The translations under genes were made by a program, and so were the position numbers. The notes under the pieces were generated by a model, which was given only the letters and a program-made list of their open reading frames with translations, searched no databases and had not been told where the DNA came from. From Pseudarthrobacter enclensis (GTDB lineage: Bacteria > Actinomycetota > Actinomycetes > Actinomycetales > Micrococcaceae): a stretch of DNA of 64,000 nucleotides. Shown here piece by piece: positions 60,454 to 64,000 of this stretch (position 1 is its first letter; the number at the start of each line of letters is the position of its first letter). The stretch spans positions 124,001 through 188,000 of the forward strand of contig NZ_JAUSRE010000008.1 of NCBI RefSeq assembly GCF_030811655.1, given 5' to 3'.

Positions 60454-60541
60454 GATGGTTCTCCTGAGAAATTGATGTTGTCCGGGCGCAGGTCAGCTGC
60501 CCGTATAGCCACGTGCTGCCGGAAGGGGCAGGTGGCCTCAA

Positions 60542-61507
60542 CTAGTCAGGAGAAGAACCGGGGTCGAATGACACCGGTGCAGGGAGGTGCTGGGAAGAGT
60601 CGCCGACGGGTATGACGCCGGGGCGATCAAGACCAAGGTCGAAAGGGCTCAGCCATGCTGCGGCACCGGACGGACTGCCGGACGACCCGCTGCTGCCCGT
60701 GCCGGATCCGGGGGCCGCGGGGGCCTGTCCGGGGAGGGGAACCGGACCCCCGGTCAATGGCGGCTCCACGGGAGCAGAGGCCGCGGCTATGTTAAAGTGC
60801 AGGACGTCCCCCGAGGCGACCGGATCGCTCCGCTCGTGGCCTGCGTTGCTGCCGGCAGGCGCCGCGGCAGTCAAGACTGCCGCAGCCTCGTCCGGCTCCG
60901 CGGCCGCCATGGCAATGTCCGCGGCGGCTTCCGGGGCTGACGGGCCGGCATCTGCCGAATCCAGGTTTGCTGCAACGGGAAGTTGCGTGGGCACAACCTC
61001 AATTGGCGCATCAGGAACCGCAACGGGCAGCGGAGCGGAACCGGTCAGAAGATCAGAAACCGGCTGCAGCACCGGGTCGAGTACGGGAACGGCTTCGACG
61101 GCAGGGGCAACAACACCCTGCGCAACACCTGCCGAGACGTCGTCGACGGCGCCTGCAAGGGGAGCGGATACCGAGGAAACAGATCCCGCAGGAACCACTA
61201 GGTTGAGCGCGGGAACTGACGCGATGAGGTTGTCTGCCAGGCCCGAGACGGGCGCTGCAACAGGTTGCAGCACCCCCGGGCCTGCAGCGGTTCCGGCCGG
61301 GAAGCCGGCAGGAGCCGGTGACACCGCACCTGAAAGATCCTGGGTCAAGGACGAAACCGAATTGGTGACACCGCCGGGAAGGGGCGGGGAGTCCTGGCCG
61401 GTATCGGCAGAGGCAGCGGCGGATGACAGGGTCAGCCAGGTAATCGCCGCAGCCCCCGCCAGGAGCGCCGGGCGCAGGGCACGCCATGGCGAACTCTTAC
61501 GAGCCAT
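60542..61507 (-). CDS. Secreted Ala/Pro/Val-rich protein, 321 aa
   Basis: The ATG at 61507 (behind GGGGGTGG) begins with MARKSSPWR, then a hydrophobic signal segment (ALRPALLAGAAAITWLTLSSAAASA). The body is low in complexity, rich in Ala, Pro, Val and Ser, with repeated PVxxVLxPVxxLL-like pieces (GVLQPVAAPVSGLADNL, VPVLDPVLQPVSDLL). No known domain or sortase signal is present. It lies 88 bases upstream of the LAKTG repeat protein on the same strand, so the two may be co-expressed surface components. Function unknown. Confidence 0.72.
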   Translation of the reverse strand: MARKSSPWRALRPALLAGAAAITWLTLSSAAASADTGQDSPPLPGGVTNSVSSLTQDLSGAVSPAPAGFPAGTAAGPGVLQPVAAPVSGLADNLIASVPALNLVVPAGSVSSVSAPLAGAVDDVSAGVAQGVVAPAVEAVPVLDPVLQPVSDLLTGSAPLPVAVPDAPIEVVPTQLPVAANLDSADAGPSAPEAAADIAMAAAEPDEAAAVLTAAAPAGSNAGHERSDPVASGDVLHFNIAAASAPVEPPLTGGPVPLPGQAPAAPGSGTGSSGSSGSPSGAAAWLSPFDLGLDRPGVIPVGDSSQHLPAPVSFDPGSSPD

Positions 61508-61705
61508 GCGTACCACCCCCCAGTGACCGGCGCAATCGATGCTGCCTAAATCGTAAGACTGCTTATTACCGGAAGTCCAGATGTTGCTCAAGGGATTTTA
61601 CAAAGCGTGCCGACAGGTATGAAAAGCGTCAACGGCAACGGCACCTCGAAATGCGGTGACCCACCCCAAAAGTGGCAAAACCGCCGTCGTGGTTTTCCGC
61701 CGCGC

Positions 61706-62776
61706 CTAACGCCTGTCGTTGGGGTAGGTCACCCCGAGCTGGGCCCGGACACCGTCAAAAAGGCGCATGGTGTTCAAAGTGTCCTCCAGCGGCATGACTG
61801 GGCTTTCGGTCAGCCCCTGCTGGACGCACCGCATCACCTCGCGCAGTTCGTAGGCATACCCCTTGCCGACGACGTCGAAGGTTTCCGTCCGGCGGTCCTC
61901 CCACCCTTTGGCGATCAGGAGTTCGCGGGGGTTGTTGATGGAACCTATGCTCTGCAGGAAGCCGCGGCTCCCAGCCACTGTTGCGGTCCGCGGTCCGTGT
62001 GCCAGCAGAGAGGAGGTGAGCTGGACCTGGGCAGCGTGGTCGTAGCCCAGGGTCATGGCGTTTTGTGCGTCCACGCCATCGTCGTTGACAACGCCTGTTG
62101 CGCTGACTGTTTGTGGAAAGCCGAGGGTGCCGAGCGCCCACAGGAGCGGGTAGACGGAGAGATCCAGCAGGGCGCCCCCGCCGTCGCTCCGGGCCCAGAG
62201 CCGGGCGGTGGGGGAGTAGGGCGCCGGGAACCCCAGGTCTGCGGTGACCCAGTGGATGTCTCCCAGTTCGCCGGAAGCGGCGATCTCGAAAGCGCGCTGC
62301 ATTGAGGGCAGGAACCTACTCCACACCGCCTCCATCAGGAAGAGCTTTCGGCTCCGGGCCAGGTCGATGAGCTCTGACGCTTCCCGCGCGTTGATGGTGA
62401 AAGCCTTCTCGCAGAGCACGTGCTTGCCGGCGTTGAGGGCGGCGAGGACCATCTCGTGGTGCTGGGCGTGCGGCGTGGCCACGTAGACGACGTCCACGGC
62501 ATCGTCGGCGAGCAGCCGCTGGTACCCGGGGACGTTGCCGTCGTCACCGTAGGCCTTGGCAAAATCGTAGGCGACCGCGAACGCGTCCGCCGTGTCCTGC
62601 GCCCGCGAACTGACCGCGTAGAGCTCGGCGTCTTCAAGCAGCGCCAGGTCCTGCGAGACAGCGCGGGCAATGCCGCCCGTGGCAATGATTCCCCAGCGCA
62701 GCGGCGCTCCGGTGGCGGACCGGGGGTCCTGGCTGGGCTGGCTGGAAAGCCACGGTGTGGCGATGGGGGCAGTCAT
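61706..62776 (-). CDS. Gfo/Idh/MocA-family oxidoreductase, 356 aa
   Basis: The N-terminal Rossmann domain has LRWGIIATGGIARAVSQDLALLEDAELYAVSSR; the conserved EKAFTINAREASEL (the EKP-type catalytic lysine motif, here EKA) and WSRFLPSMQRAFE follow. The C-terminal half is the GFO_IDH_MocA sheet domain (DLSVYPLLWALGTLG). Typical substrates are sugars, inositols or their derivatives. AGGA precedes the ATG at 62776. It lies downstream of the sugar-binding protein gene on the same strand, but a hairpin separates them. Confidence 0.9.
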   Translation of the reverse strand: MTAPIATPWLSSQPSQDPRSATGAPLRWGIIATGGIARAVSQDLALLEDAELYAVSSRAQDTADAFAVAYDFAKAYGDDGNVPGYQRLLADDAVDVVYVATPHAQHHEMVLAALNAGKHVLCEKAFTINAREASELIDLARSRKLFLMEAVWSRFLPSMQRAFEIAASGELGDIHWVTADLGFPAPYSPTARLWARSDGGGALLDLSVYPLLWALGTLGFPQTVSATGVVNDDGVDAQNAMTLGYDHAAQVQLTSSLLAHGPRTATVAGSRGFLQSIGSINNPRELLIAKGWEDRRTETFDVVGKGYAYELREVMRCVQQGLTESPVMPLEDTLNTMRLFDGVRAQLGVTYPNDRR

Positions 62777-62863
62777 AGCTGCAATCCTGTCACAGGGCCG
62801 CAGCGCGGCCCTCGAATCCCCGGGTGCTGCGCGGCTGGACAACGGGCTGCTGTGCCCAGATAC

Positions 62864-62901
62864 GGAAAGCCCGGCCCCTCCGTGAAGGGGCCGGGCTTTC
62901 C
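62864..62901. terminator. 16-bp stem hairpin between sugar-binding protein and oxidoreductase genes
   Basis: GGAAAGCCCGGCCCCT (62864-62879) pairs perfectly with 62886-62901 across CCGTGA. It lies after the substrate-binding-protein stop on the minus strand and probably ends that transcript. Confidence 0.75.
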
Positions 62902-62936
62902 TGTTGTCGGTTGTATCCGGCGGGTATTACAAGGTG

Positions 62937-64000
62937 TTACTTGGTGATCGGGCCGAGGATGGGATCGTCGACGTAGGCCGTCTTCACGTTGTCCTTGGTC
63001 ACGATGACCGGGGGCAGGAGGTAGGCCGGAACGGTCTTCACCTTGTTGTTGTATGACTTGTCGTCGTTGATCTCAGGCGTCTTGCCGGCCTGGAGATCCT
63101 TGACCATGGTGATTGCGTGCTCCACGAGCTTGCGGGTGTCCTTGTTGATGGTGGAGTACTGCTCACCGGCAAGGATGGACTTGACCGATTCAACCTCGGA
63201 GTCCTGTCCGGTAACGATCGGCAAGGGCTTGCCGGCCGCCTTGACCGAGGTCAGGATGGCACGGGCCAAGGTGTCGTTCGGGGACAGCACGCCGTCCAGT
63301 GAGGCACTGGTGTAGCTGCCGGCCAGCAGGGTATCCATACGCTTCTGGGCGTTCTCGGCCTTCCAGCCCTGGGTGACGGCCTGTTCGAACGACTTCTGGC
63401 CGGAAACCACGTTGAGGGTCTTGTCGTCGATCTTCGGCTGCAGGACACTCATGGCGCCGTCGAAGAACACCTTGGCGTTGGCATCATCGGGGGAGCCGGC
63501 GAAGAGCTCGATGTTGTAGGGGCCGTTCGGCTTCTTGGACTTCAGGCCGTCCAGGAGCGCCTGGCCCTGCAGCACACCAACTTTGTAGTTGTCGTACGCC
63601 ACGTAGTAGTCCACATCCGGAGTGTTGAGCAACAGCCGGTCGTAGGCGATGACCGTGGCCCCGGAGTCCTTGGCCTGCTTCAACTGCGTGCCCAACTGGG
63701 CGCCGTCGATGGCACCCACGATGATGACCTTCGCACCCTTGGTGATCATGGCGCTGATCTGGTTCTGCTGCTCCGAAACGCCGCCGTTGGCGAACTGGAC
63801 GTCGGCCTTGAAACCGGCTCCGTTGAGCCCATCGTTGAACAGCTTCTCCGCGAGGACCCAGTTCTCGCTGGTCTTCTGGGGAAGCGCGACGCCGATGTCG
63901 GAGTTCTGGGGAAAGCCGCTGGCGCCGCTGCTTGATCCGCTGCCGGAATTGTCAGCGCGGCCGCAACCCGTCAGGGCCAGGGCCGCAATCGCAGCAACTG
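62937..64000 (-). CDS. Sugar ABC-transporter substrate-binding lipoprotein (ChvE/XylF type), 5' end outside window
   Basis: The frame is open from the window edge to a TAA at 62937, giving about 354 residues; the start lies beyond 64000. The lipobox LTGC (near 63966) is followed by a Gly/Ser linker and a periplasmic-binding domain of the type-1 sugar group: DIGVALPQKTSENWVLAEKLF, QQNQISAMITKGAKVIIVGAIDGAQL, GATVIAYDRLLLNTPDVDYYVAYDNYKVGVLQGQAL, LFAGSPDDANAKVFFDGAMSVLQP and DGVLSPNDTLARAIL. These fit ChvE-like multiple-sugar or xylose binding proteins. The transporter genes would lie to the left on the minus strand's downstream side or outside the window; none is seen here. Confidence 0.92.
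   Translation of the reverse strand, partial: VAAIAALALTGCGRADNSGSGSSSGASGFPQNSDIGVALPQKTSENWVLAEKLFNDGLNGAGFKADVQFANGGVSEQQNQISAMITKGAKVIIVGAIDGAQLGTQLKQAKDSGATVIAYDRLLLNTPDVDYYVAYDNYKVGVLQGQALLDGLKSKKPNGPYNIELFAGSPDDANAKVFFDGAMSVLQPKIDDKTLNVVSGQKSFEQAVTQGWKAENAQKRMDTLLAGSYTSASLDGVLSPNDTLARAILTSVKAAGKPLPIVTGQDSEVESVKSILAGEQYSTINKDTRKLVEHAITMVKDLQAGKTPEINDDKSYNNKVKTVPAYLLPPVIVTKDNVKTAYVDDPILGPITK

Noticed and set aside
59423..60475. 350-residue Val/Pro-rich frame on the plus strand
   Set aside because: Antisense to the tandem-repeat surface protein; its repeats only mirror the coding repeats.

Overview
The window is GC-rich and densely coded, with short gaps, many GTG/TTG starts, ATGA/GTGA/TGATG overlaps and several promoters that fit leaderless transcripts. 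The gene content points to a soil actinobacterium of the Micrococcaceae (Arthrobacter / Pseudarthrobacter type): a monomeric NADP isocitrate dehydrogenase, a DUF6350 protein beside purN and purH, PRC-barrel/DUF2382 stress proteins, a DevS/DevR-like pair, a mycobacterial-type GT4 mannosyltransferase and an LAxTG surface protein. This assignment comes from family knowledge, not from a marker-gene search. No rRNA, tRNA, insertion sequence, prophage block or CRISPR array was found.

Left part (1-16.4 kb). A truncated secreted protein, an SDR and a GerMN lipoprotein come first. A methyltransferase is translationally coupled to an MgtA-type Mg2+ ATPase. A DevS-like histidine kinase faces a DevR-like regulator whose DNA-recognition helix is largely alanine, followed by two orphan genes. 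Then come membrane proteins (one of the TDT/SLAC1 family), a double-START protein, an alpha/beta hydrolase and a TfoX-N protein. A tightly overlapping four-gene operon combines a lipoprotein, an atypical Nramp transporter and two PRC-barrel-like proteins.

Middle (16.4-38.5 kb). A cold-shock gene ends in a textbook terminator. A double cupredoxin, gluconate uptake (gntP-gntK), a second SDR, and a secreted phosphoesterase paired with a DUF6454 protein follow. A MocR regulator and an EamA exporter have start codons that overlap head to head. RlmC, a HAD phosphatase and an Lrp regulator lead into a catabolic island at 29.4-38.1 kb: homoserine dehydrogenase plus aldehyde dehydrogenase, divergent from an amino-acid permease, then two converging IclR regulators, a cyclase-family hydrolase with an unknown partner, and mmuM. 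The simplest reading is conversion of homoserine to aspartate, plus use of S-methylmethionine.

Right part (38.5-64 kb). This holds a DUF3846 protein, a DHFR-like reductase, a PAS-GGDEF-EAL protein, a HAD phosphatase, a ugd-GT4 glycolipid pair, a PRC/DUF2382 protein, DUF6350, purN, an MFS transporter and purH. A secreted trypsin-like protease is followed by an unlisted 42-residue gene that repeats a YWTxERMxxAxP motif of the protease leader. Next are icd, a Ser/Thr kinase coupled to a lipoprotein, two secreted low-complexity proteins (one a tandem-repeat protein with a sortase-type C-terminus), a Gfo/Idh/MocA oxidoreductase and a truncated sugar-binding lipoprotein.

The points most worth follow-up are the protease/42-residue pair, the atypical Nramp-PRC operon, the putative homoserine island and the regulator with an altered helix-turn-helix.
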